Shown: positions 26,881 to 36,338, numbered from the stretch's first letter. The stretch is 64,000 bases of DNA from G965237725 sp965237725 (GCA_965237725.1 OZ250151.1:992001-1056000); one strand, 5' to 3'. Translations and numbers: made by a program. The notes: generated from the sequence alone by a model not told the origin.

Positions 26881-27981
26881 ATGTTTATATTATCAATTTA
26901 CAAACAGAACATGACGGTGATTCGAGCTGCTGTGTTTGTATTAATCGGTTTATTAGTAAAACTACCTTCGGTATATGCTGAACCCAACGATCCTGTTGTT
27001 GAATTCGGTCCAGGAGGTCATATCATCGGAATATCCAATCTCCAAGTGGAAGAGAGTACCTACAATGTTGAGATTCTCTCTAACGTATACACCGTGTTTC
27101 CAACCATTGATGTCAGCGATACCAGGGCAATTGATATTATCGATGGTGTTATGGATACGCTCAAGCAGGAAGTGCAGATTGTGGAAAACGGCGAAATTGA
27201 TCCAAATCTGCGAAGCCTGACCGCTGAGAGCATCGAAGCTTGCCAGCAAATCCGCCAGAGACGGCCCGCCAAGTGTCGATTCTCCATGCTGACCGCAGGC
27301 GAGGATAGTGGCATATTAAAATATACCCACGTCATAAAAAGCGTCTACTCGAAGAGAATCAAGGGATGGCGTATTAAAGAAAGAAATAGATTTGGTCTGG
27401 CTTTCGATCCTGCTGAAGATGTTTTACGAAGAAAAGAGGTCTTATTAAAACTCACCGATGTTACCCAAGTCGAATGCGAAGCAATGTTTCTCCCAGCCGC
27501 ATCAGTGAGTTGCCCCGACCCATTAGCAACCACGGTGATTCAACGCAGCTACATCGATGAATCTGGTAATTGTCCAGTAATACGGGATTATCCTGCTGAA
27601 GGTGGTGTGGAAGGTTTTATCTACAGTACGCGCCACGATCGAAATATCCCTCAGAGCTTCTATCTTGGCGTGATGGTCGAGCGCGTCGATAGCGATGGCA
27701 ATACCGATGGTAGCAGCCACATCCGTGCACGAATCGCCTACGACAGAACCGGTCTGGAAGATCTTATCGATCCAAATACTGGGCTTCCTTACTTTCGTGA
27801 AGTAACTAATGACTGCCCATATCAGAGCGGACTCGGTGGATTTGGTGCGGTTGAGGGAGATGACTTCAATATCTCAGGGTCCAATGGCGGCCAGTACACC
27901 ATATCCGACGGTGGTACATCTCTGTTGTATGTAAACCCTACGGTTGAAATAAATCGGGTTGACATCGTACCCATACCTTAA
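26881..27981 (+). CDS. Secreted protein of unknown function
   Basis: 366 residues. An N-terminal signal peptide is evident (VIRAAVFVLIGLLVKLPSVYA, with cleavage expected after A-E-P context near residue 34); an internal ATG at 26911 would give a shorter signal and is the alternative start. The mature part is mixed polar with several cysteines (CQQIR, KCRFS, ECEAMF, SCPDP, NCPVI, NDCPYQ), suggesting disulfides in the periplasm or outside. No family was recognised. It is isolated, with a structured upstream region and a hairpin immediately downstream. Confidence 0.7.
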   Translation: MFILSIYKQNMTVIRAAVFVLIGLLVKLPSVYAEPNDPVVEFGPGGHIIGISNLQVEESTYNVEILSNVYTVFPTIDVSDTRAIDIIDGVMDTLKQEVQIVENGEIDPNLRSLTAESIEACQQIRQRRPAKCRFSMLTAGEDSGILKYTHVIKSVYSKRIKGWRIKERNRFGLAFDPAEDVLRRKEVLLKLTDVTQVECEAMFLPAASVSCPDPLATTVIQRSYIDESGNCPVIRDYPAEGGVEGFIYSTRHDRNIPQSFYLGVMVERVDSDGNTDGSSHIRARIAYDRTGLEDLIDPNTGLPYFREVTNDCPYQSGLGGFGAVEGDDFNISGSNGGQYTISDGGTSLLYVNPTVEINRVDIVPIP

Positions 27982-27998
27982 GTTTATGTTGCGGTCAG

Positions 27999-28056
27999 CA
28001 TCATAAATTTTGGGACGGAGGGAGTTACAGGTATCCCTTCGTTCCCATTTATGATG
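27999..28056 (+). terminator. Terminator-like hairpin
   Basis: CATCATAAA at 27999 pairs with TTTATGATG ending at 28056, continued inward by GGGA/TCCC and further partial pairing. It starts 17 bases after the secreted-protein stop. There is no long T-run after it, so it may work weakly or only as an mRNA-stabilising hairpin. Confidence 0.5.
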
Positions 28057-28247
28057 TTTGTAGTGAAAGGCGTTAAATTGTGTATGTAAAATTGTCACCT
28101 TCAGGCAATCTAAGGTCTAAAATCAAAGGGACGAGCAAAGCTCGTATAAATGATATCGCAGATAACGTTCCAGGAATTTGGCATATTGATAAATTAATCC
28201 GGAGAAAAATAACAACCCTAATTCATAATCTTCCTTGAGGCGGATAA

Positions 28248-28985
28248 ATCGTATACCTCCAAGAGATTAATGCGCTGTATTTGCATCCGGGCAAAAACTC
28301 AGGGACTTCCATTGAAAGAACCATCGCACCAGTAGAACATGATTTCAAAATTTGTGATCGCGAAGCTGCGTTCGGATTCGATTGGCAAAATTATTTATAT
28401 TTACAACACGCCACTACTAGCTGTACAAAGCGTCTCCTTGGGGGAGAGAAGTTTGATAATGCCTATCGATTTATGGCCGTATGAAATCCTTTTGCTCGAT
28501 TAGTGTCGATCTACCACTATGCTATTTCAGAGGATGAAAAACGTTATGACAATTTTCGAAATTTTGTATTGCAATTACCTGAGATGGTGAATGCTTGTTA
28601 TTCTGCCAGTGGCAGCCATATATCACCGCAATATCTGAACGCAACTAACAAAGACAAACTCGTTTGTAATGGGATGATTCGATTTTAAATTCTCGACAGA
28701 GATTTTAACCAAGTTGTCCTAGAGCTAAATGCAGATTTGCTTCTGCGAAATTTGTACAAGTTTCGACAAACTAATTTTCCTTTGGGAGAGGTTAAAAACC
28801 ACTATGATGATGAAATGATTTTGGCAATGCTTAAAGCTTATGCCGATGATTTCGGTTTCTTTAATTACCCAATGTACCCGATCGGCGCGTTGTATGACGT
28901 GCTCTTGAATCTTCTTCACGCTTCAAAAGGGCCAGATTCGCTTGACGGAATTCATATCAAAGTCACAGGTTTAAGTGATCAATGA
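28248..28985 (+). pseudogene. Decayed family 2 sulfotransferase gene
   Basis: One continuous frame of about 245 codons is interrupted by a TGA at 28482-28484 and a TAA at 28686-28688. Read through, it gives LHPGKNSGTSIERTI (phosphosulfate loop), then MAV-stop-NPFARLVSIYHY, where the stop occupies the arginine of the expected VRNPFARL 3'-phosphate motif (CGA to TGA). It continues with MIRF-stop-ILDRDFNQVV. Both breaks are explained by single substitutions at those codons. No normal start codon is seen upstream. It was probably a carbohydrate sulfotransferase like the one at 13139-13912. The remainder is well preserved, so inactivation is recent. Confidence 0.8.
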
Positions 28986-29018
28986 AATCTGACCCATTTG
29001 ATTAATTTTGTTCCAGAC

Positions 29019-30464
29019 TTATAAATCGCTGAGGTTAATTCCCAAAGATTTTGCAACACCCGCTCCATATTCCGGATCTGCCTTTAAGCAATTAGAAATA
29101 TGCCTTTTTTGTATTTCGATGCTCGCGCCGCCTACTTCCCCCGCAGTATTATCGAACAATGTTTGCTGTTGCTCTGGGGACATAATTCGGAACAGATTGC
29201 CCGCCTGGGAATAATATTCATCATCATCTCGGTGGTTCCAACGGGTTGCTGACCCAGAAAGATCGAGGGGAGGCTCGGAAAAATTCGGTTGCTCTTGCCA
29301 CTCACCCAGAGTATTAGGTTCATAGCCGATGGTACTCCCCTGATTTCCATCAATACGCATTGCACCATCTCGATGGTAGCTGTTTACCGGGCATCGTGGT
29401 GCATTCACTGGAATGTGATTGTGGTTCACGCCCAATCGGTAGCGTTGGGCATCTCCATAAGAAAATAGGCGGCCTTGTAACATTTTATCAGGGGAGAAGC
29501 CGATCCCTGGCACAACACTAGCCGGATTAAATGCGGCTTGCTCTACTTCGGCGAAAAAGTTTTCCGGGTTACGATTTAATTCCATCTGCCCTACTTCTAA
29601 AAGAGGGAATTCGCTATGTGGCCAAATTTTTGTCAGGTCAAATGGGTTAAACGCTACCTGGTCAGCCTGTTCTTCGGTCATTACCTGAATCTTCAGTGTC
29701 CATGAAGGATGCTCATTGTTCTCGATTCGCTCATACAGGTCACGCTGATGGCTTTCTCGATCAACTGCAATGATTTTCGCGGCTTCAGCATTACTCAGGT
29801 TTTTAATACCCTGGTTCGTTTTGAAATGAAACTTTACCCAGACTCGTTCATTGGCCGCATTAATCATACTGAAGGTATGACTACCATAGCCATTCATCGT
29901 GGTATAACTGGCGGGTATTCCGCGCTCACTCATGGTAATCGTTATTTGATGCAGGGCTTCGGGTAATGATGTCCAAAAATCCCAATTACTTTGCGCGCTA
30001 CGTAAATTTGTTCGTGGATCTCTTTTCACGGCATGGTTTAAATCTGGAAACTTCAACGGATCCCGCAGGAAAAAAACCGGCGTATTATTACCGACCAAAT
30101 CCCAATTGCCTTCCTCGGTGTAGAACTTGACGGCAAAACCGCGAATATCACGTTCAGCGTCTGCTGCGCCCCTCTCCCCCGCAACGGTTGTGAATCGGGC
30201 GAACAGTTCCGTTGTCTTACCGACTTCTGAAAAAATTTTTGCTCTTGTATATTGGCTAATGTCGTCGGTAACGGTAAATTTACCGTATGCCCCAGATCCC
30301 TTGGCGTGCATCCGACGTTCAGGGATTACTTCTCGTGCGAAATGTCCTAACTTTTCGAGGAACCAAACATCTTGTAATAATTGTGGGCCGCGAGGGCCTG
30401 CTGTCGCTACATTCTGATTATCCGCTACAGGACAACCAACCGCGGTTGTAAGTTTCTTTTTCAT
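29019..30464 (-). CDS. katA: Catalase (heme, small-subunit clade)
   Basis: 481 residues from the ATG at 30464, chosen because GGAG lies seven bases upstream; a TTG four codons earlier is unlikely. It is a monofunctional heme catalase: FAREVIPERRMHAKGSGAYG carries the active-site His, NNTPVFFLRDPLKFPD the catalytic Asn region, and RLFSYGDAQRYRLG the heme-ligand Tyr. It breaks down hydrogen peroxide in the cytoplasm. It is a single gene, and an OxyR-like half-site lies about 90 bases upstream. The symbol is by family only. Confidence 0.95.
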   Translation of the reverse strand: MKKKLTTAVGCPVADNQNVATAGPRGPQLLQDVWFLEKLGHFAREVIPERRMHAKGSGAYGKFTVTDDISQYTRAKIFSEVGKTTELFARFTTVAGERGAADAERDIRGFAVKFYTEEGNWDLVGNNTPVFFLRDPLKFPDLNHAVKRDPRTNLRSAQSNWDFWTSLPEALHQITITMSERGIPASYTTMNGYGSHTFSMINAANERVWVKFHFKTNQGIKNLSNAEAAKIIAVDRESHQRDLYERIENNEHPSWTLKIQVMTEEQADQVAFNPFDLTKIWPHSEFPLLEVGQMELNRNPENFFAEVEQAAFNPASVVPGIGFSPDKMLQGRLFSYGDAQRYRLGVNHNHIPVNAPRCPVNSYHRDGAMRIDGNQGSTIGYEPNTLGEWQEQPNFSEPPLDLSGSATRWNHRDDDEYYSQAGNLFRIMSPEQQQTLFDNTAGEVGGASIEIQKRHISNCLKADPEYGAGVAKSLGINLSDL

Positions 30465-30550
30465 CTTAATCTCCAATAAAAGTTAATGTGATTAAGTTGA
30501 TGTTAAAGAATTCAGATCAATAGGTAAATTGAATTATATATATCGATACA

Positions 30551-30565
30551 ATAGTATTTTACTAT
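30551..30565 (-). promoter_or_regulatory. Possible OxyR half-site upstream of catalase
   Basis: ATAG-N7-CTAT occurs here, matching the outer parts of an OxyR half-site, and it overlaps a larger ATCGATA/TATCGAT inverted repeat (30542-30569). The inner T and A of the consensus are not matched. It lies 87-101 bases before the catalase start, a suitable place. A second half-site was not found. Confidence 0.3.
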
Positions 30566-30629
30566 CGATTAAATCACAACACTTATCCAAAATTTTTGAA
30601 ACGTCTAACAACAACGGAATTACAGAAAA

Positions 30630-32117
30630 TTATTGTTCTTCAAAAAGAGAGGCGTAATCACTGGGTTCGTAGGGGGCAATAAGTTCTTTCAGCGGCGCCA
30701 AAACACCGGATTTTCGCAATGGATGTGCGCCAAAATCTCCCAGTAACTCGTCATGGTAATGCTGGGTATGTGCAATGAGCCTGGCACTCCGTGAAGAACT
30801 GAAAGGAATCCACGCCCGCTTCCAGGCTTTCATTTCATCAATGTTGTTATGCATCGAATAATTGTCAGGAAGATCGAATTTTCCTTTTATCAGCTCGGCC
30901 AACCAGTGTGCCTGGAGGCAATAGGTCAAAATACTTGAAATCGATGCAGCACGACCGACAAATACCATGCCAGGTGTATCAGGGTGCAGAATATGCCTAT
31001 ACAGATAAAATCCATCATCTTCCGGTCCCAATCTTTGCCAGACATCGGGGGAAATAAAACTAAAATCAGTTTTCCAGCCTGTTGCCATTATCACCAGATC
31101 TAGATCGATAGAACTGCCATCTATCAGAACCAGACCTGTGGAGGTGAAGTTTTTGATAGAAGTCCGGTGTAATTCTATATCCCCTGCTCGAGCTCGTTTA
31201 AAAAATTCCCCTCTTGGGATCATCGTAGATTCACCAAAAGCATCTATTTCAATGGGTTTCTCGGAAACTAGACTGACCCGCGTACCAAATCGGGAACCTA
31301 GCTTGCACTGAAAATACAACAGTGTTTCCACCAACCGCCAGTAAAACCAAACCAGAGGCTTCCCCAGGCTGTGCACCATTTTTTCCAAACTGGTGGGTTT
31401 TTGATAGAGCGGTATCAGGGTACTGTTCATGCGATGTAGCAATCCCCATTTAAAAGGAAGAATGCCCGCCAGTTTCTGGGGAATAGGCCAATGCGGCGTA
31501 CGAAAAATAATGTGCGTCTCGGCAGCGGAATTTGCCGCTTCCAGGGCCGCGTCCGTTGCACTCTTACCATAACCCACGACAGCCACACGTTTTCCCTTAA
31601 GCTGCTCAAAAGACTGCAGTTGAGAGTTATGAATAATCTCACCGTCGAATTTATCCTGATCGGGAAATTCTGCAATGTTTGGTACATTGGAATACAAACC
31701 GATGCAGACAATAATCAGATCAAATTTATCTTTAAAATTGGTGCCGCTATTGCTTGAATCAATAATCCAGCTAGAGTTTTCCGAATCTGATACGGCAACG
31801 CTGTTAACCGTTGTATTAAATCGAATATTCGGTTTTATCCCAAAATGATCTGCATAGTCGGACAGGTACCTGGCAATGGTAGGTCCTGGGGTAAAATCTG
31901 GTGTGTCCTCAGGTAATGGCCAGTCGGGGAACTCATACAGCTCACGTTGAACCTGAACGCCGAAATTGAGATAACCATCAGACCAGACGCCACCTAGAAT
32001 TGAATTCCGCTCAAACAAGGTACACGTTAGTCCAACGGACATCAAACTACGCGCTGTGGCCAGCCCTGCAGCCCCTGCCCCGACAATTCCCACAGTTTTT
32101 ACCTGGCTGTAATCCAT
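30630..32117 (-). CDS. Flavin-containing monooxygenase family protein
   Basis: 495 residues from the ATG at 32117, whose first base is shared with the stop of the upstream 77-residue gene (TAATG). It has FAD motif GIVGAGAAGLATA near residue 8, the FMO-type FDGEIIHNSQL signature, NADPH motif VAVVGYGKSATDAA and the late ATGWKTD motif. It would insert oxygen into a nucleophilic or carbonyl substrate (N-, S- or Baeyer-Villiger oxidation). Coupled translation with a small membrane protein suggests they work together. A second flavin monooxygenase lies just upstream. Confidence 0.88.
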   Translation of the reverse strand: MDYSQVKTVGIVGAGAAGLATARSLMSVGLTCTLFERNSILGGVWSDGYLNFGVQVQRELYEFPDWPLPEDTPDFTPGPTIARYLSDYADHFGIKPNIRFNTTVNSVAVSDSENSSWIIDSSNSGTNFKDKFDLIIVCIGLYSNVPNIAEFPDQDKFDGEIIHNSQLQSFEQLKGKRVAVVGYGKSATDAALEAANSAAETHIIFRTPHWPIPQKLAGILPFKWGLLHRMNSTLIPLYQKPTSLEKMVHSLGKPLVWFYWRLVETLLYFQCKLGSRFGTRVSLVSEKPIEIDAFGESTMIPRGEFFKRARAGDIELHRTSIKNFTSTGLVLIDGSSIDLDLVIMATGWKTDFSFISPDVWQRLGPEDDGFYLYRHILHPDTPGMVFVGRAASISSILTYCLQAHWLAELIKGKFDLPDNYSMHNNIDEMKAWKRAWIPFSSSRSARLIAHTQHYHDELLGDFGAHPLRKSGVLAPLKELIAPYEPSDYASLFEEQ

Positions 32118-32350
32118 TAGCGATAAGCCTTGAAAACCAGATAAAAGAACATCCCAATAATCCACAATACCAGAATATAAGTCCCAAACAGAATCCACAA
32201 CAGAAATGTCCAGAATGCGAAATAATTCCCGCGAAGATAATTCCGTGAACCGCTAGGTACACCCCTGCCAGCAACGACATTAAACACGTACATAGCATGA
32301 ACCAAACCAAGCAGAACGCCGATAACGGAACCAGTCCACATCAGATTCAT
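32117..32350 (-). CDS. Small two-helix membrane protein
   Basis: 77 residues with about three hydrophobic stretches (SVIGVLLGLVHAMYVFNVVAG, then FWTFLLWILFGTYILVLWIIGMFFYLV). The ribosome site is excellent: AGGAGG seven bases before the ATG at 32350. Its stop overlaps the monooxygenase start (TAATG), so both are translated in a coupled way. Family unknown; a membrane anchor or partner for the monooxygenase is a guess from context. Confidence 0.75.
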   Translation of the reverse strand: MNLMWTGSVIGVLLGLVHAMYVFNVVAGRGVPSGSRNYLRGNYFAFWTFLLWILFGTYILVLWIIGMFFYLVFKAYR

Positions 32351-32442
32351 TTATTGTCCTCCTGATTTTTCAAATCAAAATATGCCATCAAATCCAGCAT
32401 AAAAGATAAAATTAAATTGCGAATTTGGATCAAGTTAGATTC

Positions 32443-33684
32443 TTACCTACCAATATATCCGGCGAGATGAGCGCTTAAATCCTGGGCATCGTCTTCAGCG
32501 CCGTGGATAAAACTGGATTTTCTGCGGCGTAAAACCGACATGCCCAATAAATACATTCCAGGAGAATCCACTACGCCGCCTTCGTGACGGATTTTTCCCT
32601 TTCTGTCCAGAACCGGCAAATCCAGCCAGGAATAATCTGGATAGTAGCCTGTGGCCCAGACCATGGATTTGATTCCGGATTTTTCAAAATCCATTATCAG
32701 AACCGGCGATTCATCAACAACAGTTGCATCATACCTTTCTCCAGGTTCTATCTGGTCATCCAGGTCGTGCTCGCTAACCCATTCGTCAATGGTATTTAAC
32801 AGTCTCCCCATTTTGAGATCAGCCAGGGCACAATTGTTTTTTAAACCACCAGAAAATTGCAACTTGCCATCATCAATACCGGCCAGCCGACCACGCAGCT
32901 GAACACCAATGGATGTGAGCTTATTTAAGTCGATGGTGTATCTTTGATCAGAACCCACAAGCTGAGGCGATGGAATATTCCGACCGCGAACAATGTCGTC
33001 GATTTCATCGTAGCGCTCATCGAGAATTCCGGTAGTGTCCAGCCACCACTGAATATCCTTACCCCTATACACCCGGGGCAGTCGGACATGTTCACCCACG
33101 GAAATTGCGACCTGCCGACCTGATTCCTGAATTTCCTCAGCGAACTGAACGCCGGTGGCTGATGCTCCGACTACCATCACCCCGCCCTCGGGTAACTGTC
33201 CAGGATTGCGATAGTCCATTGCGGTAAAATTTTGAACACCATCAGGAACGTTGTTCGCGAGAGCTGGCACCTGGGCCCGATTGCAGGCACCACTGGCAAC
33301 AACCAGGGTTTTTGCAAGCCAGGTCTGATTGTTGGTTATGACCTTGTATTCACCCTCTTCCATAGATACCGAAGTCACCGCCGTATTCAAATGGACGGTT
33401 GCATCGATAAATTGCGCATAGGATTCAATAAAATTGATAACCTCGGTCATATCCATATAACCGTCGGGGTTATCGCCCTGGTAGCTATAACCCGGCAACC
33501 TGGCCTGCCAGTTTGGAGTTAGCAGCTTGAGTGAATCCCAGCGCTCAAATTTCCATGAATTGGCAATTTCACCACGCTCCAGAATCATATGCTCAACGGA
33601 CAAATCACTCAGGCATTTGCTCATAGCCAGGCCTGAGTGACCTGCGCCTATGATGACACAGGGGATTCGCTCAGACCCGCCCAT
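32443..33684 (-). CDS. NAD(P)/FAD-dependent monooxygenase-like oxidoreductase
   Basis: 413 residues. It has FAD motif VIIGAGHSGLAMSKCL at the N-terminus, second Rossmann MVVGASATGVQFAEEI near residue 170, and WATGYYPDYSWLD near 365. It belongs to the flavoprotein group that includes YUCCA-like and CzcO-like monooxygenases. The substrate is unknown. It is 93 bases upstream of the small membrane protein gene in the same direction, so it may be part of the same transcription unit. Confidence 0.85.
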   Translation of the reverse strand: MGGSERIPCVIIGAGHSGLAMSKCLSDLSVEHMILERGEIANSWKFERWDSLKLLTPNWQARLPGYSYQGDNPDGYMDMTEVINFIESYAQFIDATVHLNTAVTSVSMEEGEYKVITNNQTWLAKTLVVASGACNRAQVPALANNVPDGVQNFTAMDYRNPGQLPEGGVMVVGASATGVQFAEEIQESGRQVAISVGEHVRLPRVYRGKDIQWWLDTTGILDERYDEIDDIVRGRNIPSPQLVGSDQRYTIDLNKLTSIGVQLRGRLAGIDDGKLQFSGGLKNNCALADLKMGRLLNTIDEWVSEHDLDDQIEPGERYDATVVDESPVLIMDFEKSGIKSMVWATGYYPDYSWLDLPVLDRKGKIRHEGGVVDSPGMYLLGMSVLRRRKSSFIHGAEDDAQDLSAHLAGYIGR

Positions 33685-33754
33685 GCTCAGATGCCATCGG
33701 CGCTGAAAATCTTAACCCTTGTACAGAGAGAAACTAGCTCATAAATTGCTGAAT

Positions 33755-34312
33755 CTAGTTTACCTCTACAGTCACGTTAGTTGGATTTGTCACGATATCG
33801 TATACCGCTGATCGTTTTTGGGATTGGGCGACAATTGCCTTGACATCATCCTCAGAGGCATCCGCATCAATTTTATAATGAACCTTGATGCCGTCGAAAC
33901 CATTTCGCACATCGCTGTCGATGCCCAAAATACCAGCTATATCCATTCCCGCTTCCACGGTTGCTGAGACCGAATTGAGCTGGATTTCCCGTCGTTGAGC
34001 CACCGCCGCAACACCCGCGGTAATACAACTCGCCAGTCCAACCAAAACCATTTCTACCGGCGTAGCGCCTTTGTCTTCAGAAGCAAAAATTTCCGGATGA
34101 TCTGCATCAAAAGAAAATGTAGTCTTATGTTGTTGCTCTTCGCCGAGACCATAAAAACTTTCTACGGTTGATTGGCTGTGAGTACCGTTGACCCAGTTGC
34201 AGGTGGCGCGCCACTGAAACTGCGCTCCCGCGGGTGCTTCGGTTAAGGCTTCTCGAGCGCCGAGTAATGCTTCAACATTGACGCCGTTATCACAGGTTGC
34301 TGTTTCTGCCAT
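33755..34312 (-). CDS. OsmC family protein
   Basis: 185 residues. The family core is present (GATPVEMVLVGLASCITAGVAAVAQRR), with the first peroxidatic-type cysteine in GLASC. The second conserved cysteine, normally in the late K-R-C/S-P-V segment, is replaced (KRSAVYDIVTNPT). OsmC proteins reduce organic peroxides through both cysteines, so this member may have another thiol-related role. It sits 71 bases upstream of the flavin oxidoreductase. Confidence 0.88.
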   Translation of the reverse strand: MAETATCDNGVNVEALLGAREALTEAPAGAQFQWRATCNWVNGTHSQSTVESFYGLGEEQQHKTTFSFDADHPEIFASEDKGATPVEMVLVGLASCITAGVAAVAQRREIQLNSVSATVEAGMDIAGILGIDSDVRNGFDGIKVHYKIDADASEDDVKAIVAQSQKRSAVYDIVTNPTNVTVEVN

Positions 34313-34416
34313 ATTATTATCCCATTTTGATTTTTGAATTTGTGGAATGAAAGCATATCAATCTCGCCGCCAAATATCCACATGCATTTCCAGCAGCATT
34401 TCCACCCGAATTTTGT

Positions 34417-34438
34417 TGGATGTTAGTACTAACATCCA
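34417..34438. promoter_or_regulatory. Perfect 22-bp palindrome
   Basis: Two 11-base halves (TGGATGTTAGT and its complement) meet without a spacer. The site spans the stop codon of the 71-residue gene and lies about 105 bases before the OsmC start. It could be an operator for the OsmC-side genes or a short terminator; there is no T-run on either side. Confidence 0.45.
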
Positions 34439-34644
34439 CCCGTGTTTAGCAATTCTTTGTAATCCAGCCCATAATTTACTACAGTAATCAATGCACCATT
34501 TGGAATATCGGGTAACTTTTCAGCCACGCCCCATCCCTCTGAACATTGATAAATATAGGCGGGACCCTTTCTACTTTGGGTAAGCTCGTGTGCCCGCTTT
34601 AATATGGTAATTGGAGGCGCGTTAGCAGGATTGGGGTCATGCAT
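34429..34644 (-). CDS. Small protein of unknown function
   Basis: 71 residues, starting 11 bases after the SDR gene stop. No signal or membrane segment; the sequence contains AHELTQSRKGPAYIYQCSEGWGVAEK and ends in GGC. No family recognised. Its position immediately behind the SDR gene, and its use of normal codons, support it as a real gene of that operon. Confidence 0.5.
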   Translation of the reverse strand: MHDPNPANAPPITILKRAHELTQSRKGPAYIYQCSEGWGVAEKLPDIPNGALITVVNYGLDYKELLNTGGC

Positions 34645-34655
34645 CTTTTTTGCAA

Positions 34656-35429
34656 TCAGGCCCGATTGGCGGCATCGAGTACCAGGGGATAGCCGCTCAT
34701 AAACCCTGATGAATCACTGGCTGCGTATAAAACCAGATCCGCCACTTCCTCGGGCGTGCAAACCCGGTTTAATGGCACGCTCATGGCAGATTGTTCCAAC
34801 CCGCTCTTGGCATCAATACTATTTTGTTTGAATTCGCCTCTTAACATTGGCGTATCCACATCTCCTGGGCAAATTGGAATTACACGAATGCCATAACGTC
34901 CATAATCCCTGGCCATTGACCGCGACATTTGTATTACTGCACCTTTGCTGGTGTTATATGCCATCAAGCCTGAACTTGCGGATAATCCAGCGTCCGAGGC
35001 AATATTTAGAATTACGCCACCAGTGTCTTTCATATTTTTCAATGCTGCCCGACAGACATAAAACATACCGTTGACATTAACATTCATAGTTTCATGCCAT
35101 ATTTCATCCGTGGTCGCCTCGGCGTTGGCATGATAGATCACGCCCGCACTGTTGAGCACGATATCCAGGCCGCCGAGTAAGGAAACCGATTCCTCGACCA
35201 GCTCATCGCAGAAGCTGCTATCAGTAATATCTCCTGGAATAAAATGGAATTTGCTGTTGTGGGATTTGAGTTGTTCCACAATCCGATCACCCCGAGACTG
35301 GCTCCTGCCAGTGAATACCACATCTGCTCCGGCTTTAGTAAATGCCGCAACCGCCGCCTCACCAATTCCTGAAGTACCACCCGTAATCAAAACCGATTTT
35401 GCGGTGAAGTCAAATATCACGCTGCCCAT
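34656..35429 (-). CDS. Short-chain dehydrogenase/reductase
   Basis: 257 residues, the classical SDR size. Cofactor motif TGGTSGIG is near residue 16 (GSVLITGGTSGIGEAAV region), NSAGV near 92, and catalytic Ser and Y-x-x-x-K are found in MAYNTSKGAVIQMS. It is an NAD(P)-dependent alcohol or ketone reductase. AAGGG precedes the ATG. It forms a likely transcription unit with the class II aldolase-like gene upstream and the small protein downstream. Confidence 0.9.
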   Translation of the reverse strand: MGSVIFDFTAKSVLITGGTSGIGEAAVAAFTKAGADVVFTGRSQSRGDRIVEQLKSHNSKFHFIPGDITDSSFCDELVEESVSLLGGLDIVLNSAGVIYHANAEATTDEIWHETMNVNVNGMFYVCRAALKNMKDTGGVILNIASDAGLSASSGLMAYNTSKGAVIQMSRSMARDYGRYGIRVIPICPGDVDTPMLRGEFKQNSIDAKSGLEQSAMSVPLNRVCTPEEVADLVLYAASDSSGFMSGYPLVLDAANRA

Positions 35430-35512
35430 ATGTTTCCCTTATGAAAGATTCATGGGTTTATCCATGAATAACGTATTTAGATAAGCGATGCCAGTAATGA
35501 TTAAATAGACGA

Positions 35513-36283
35513 TTAATCTTTATAGGATGGATCTTTGGTATCCAGCATTCGGGTCACCGCAGTCCAGGATCGATCCACAAAATCATCGGGACCATCTTTT
35601 GATGGCAACCCATATTCCTGGAGTTCCTTGACTACGCTGTCTTCGGGTACAACCATTTTTGCCCCGGAACTCATAACGTCGACCTGGACCTTGCAGGCAC
35701 TTTCCAGGGTGTATAAATAGTAGAATGCTTCAGACACCGTCCTGCCCGCAGCAAGCAAGCCGTGGTTATGCATTACCATCAGGTATTTGTCCTCGATATC
35801 TTCACCCAGCTTTCGACACTCTTCCTCATTATCAGTGGCCACATCATATTTATGGTAACTCACAGTACCACCGACTTCGTTGGCCTGCTGGGTTAATGGC
35901 AGCAAGCCGCAGTCCATACAGGACACCGCCATGCCGGCGCGGGTGTGGCTGTGCAACACCGAATTAATATCCGGTCGTGCTTTTAAGACCGCGGTATGAA
36001 TAGCGTGACCCGCATCATTGTAGGGATAGTCTCCGGCAATTACATTGCCGTTAAAATCCGCCTTGATCAGACTGCTGGCGGTGATTTCCTGAAACAACAG
36101 GCCATAGGGATTAATCAGATATTGATCGGGGTGACCCGGAACCCGTGCGCTGAGATGGGTGAAAATTAAATCTGTCCAGCCGTAGTGAACGAATAACCGG
36201 TAACACGCTGCCAGATCCTGACGAACCTGCCACTCCTCGTCGCTGATGTTTTGTGTGGAAATGCTGGAAGCTACTGCTTTCAT
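35513..36283 (-). CDS. Class II aldolase/adducin family protein
   Basis: 256 residues. Zinc-site histidines appear in VLHSHTRAGM and VMHNHGLLAAG, and the N-terminal FTHLSARVPGHPDQYLINPYG block is typical. Members are aldolases, epimerases or decarboxylases acting on sugar phosphates or hydroxy acids. A good ribosome site (GGAG) precedes the ATG at 36283. The neighbouring SDR suggests a two-step conversion of one carbonyl compound. Confidence 0.87.
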   Translation of the reverse strand: MKAVASSISTQNISDEEWQVRQDLAACYRLFVHYGWTDLIFTHLSARVPGHPDQYLINPYGLLFQEITASSLIKADFNGNVIAGDYPYNDAGHAIHTAVLKARPDINSVLHSHTRAGMAVSCMDCGLLPLTQQANEVGGTVSYHKYDVATDNEEECRKLGEDIEDKYLMVMHNHGLLAAGRTVSEAFYYLYTLESACKVQVDVMSSGAKMVVPEDSVVKELQEYGLPSKDGPDDFVDRSWTAVTRMLDTKDPSYKD

Positions 36284-36338
36284 GGGAGACTCCTCTAAAG
36301 TTGGTCCAGGACTGCTGTAAAACTACAACTATATTCCC

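Noticed and set aside
28482..28484. TGA read as selenocysteine or recoded stop
   Set aside because: The aligned residue in the sulfotransferase motif is Arg, and a second stop (TAA) follows in the same frame; decay is simpler.
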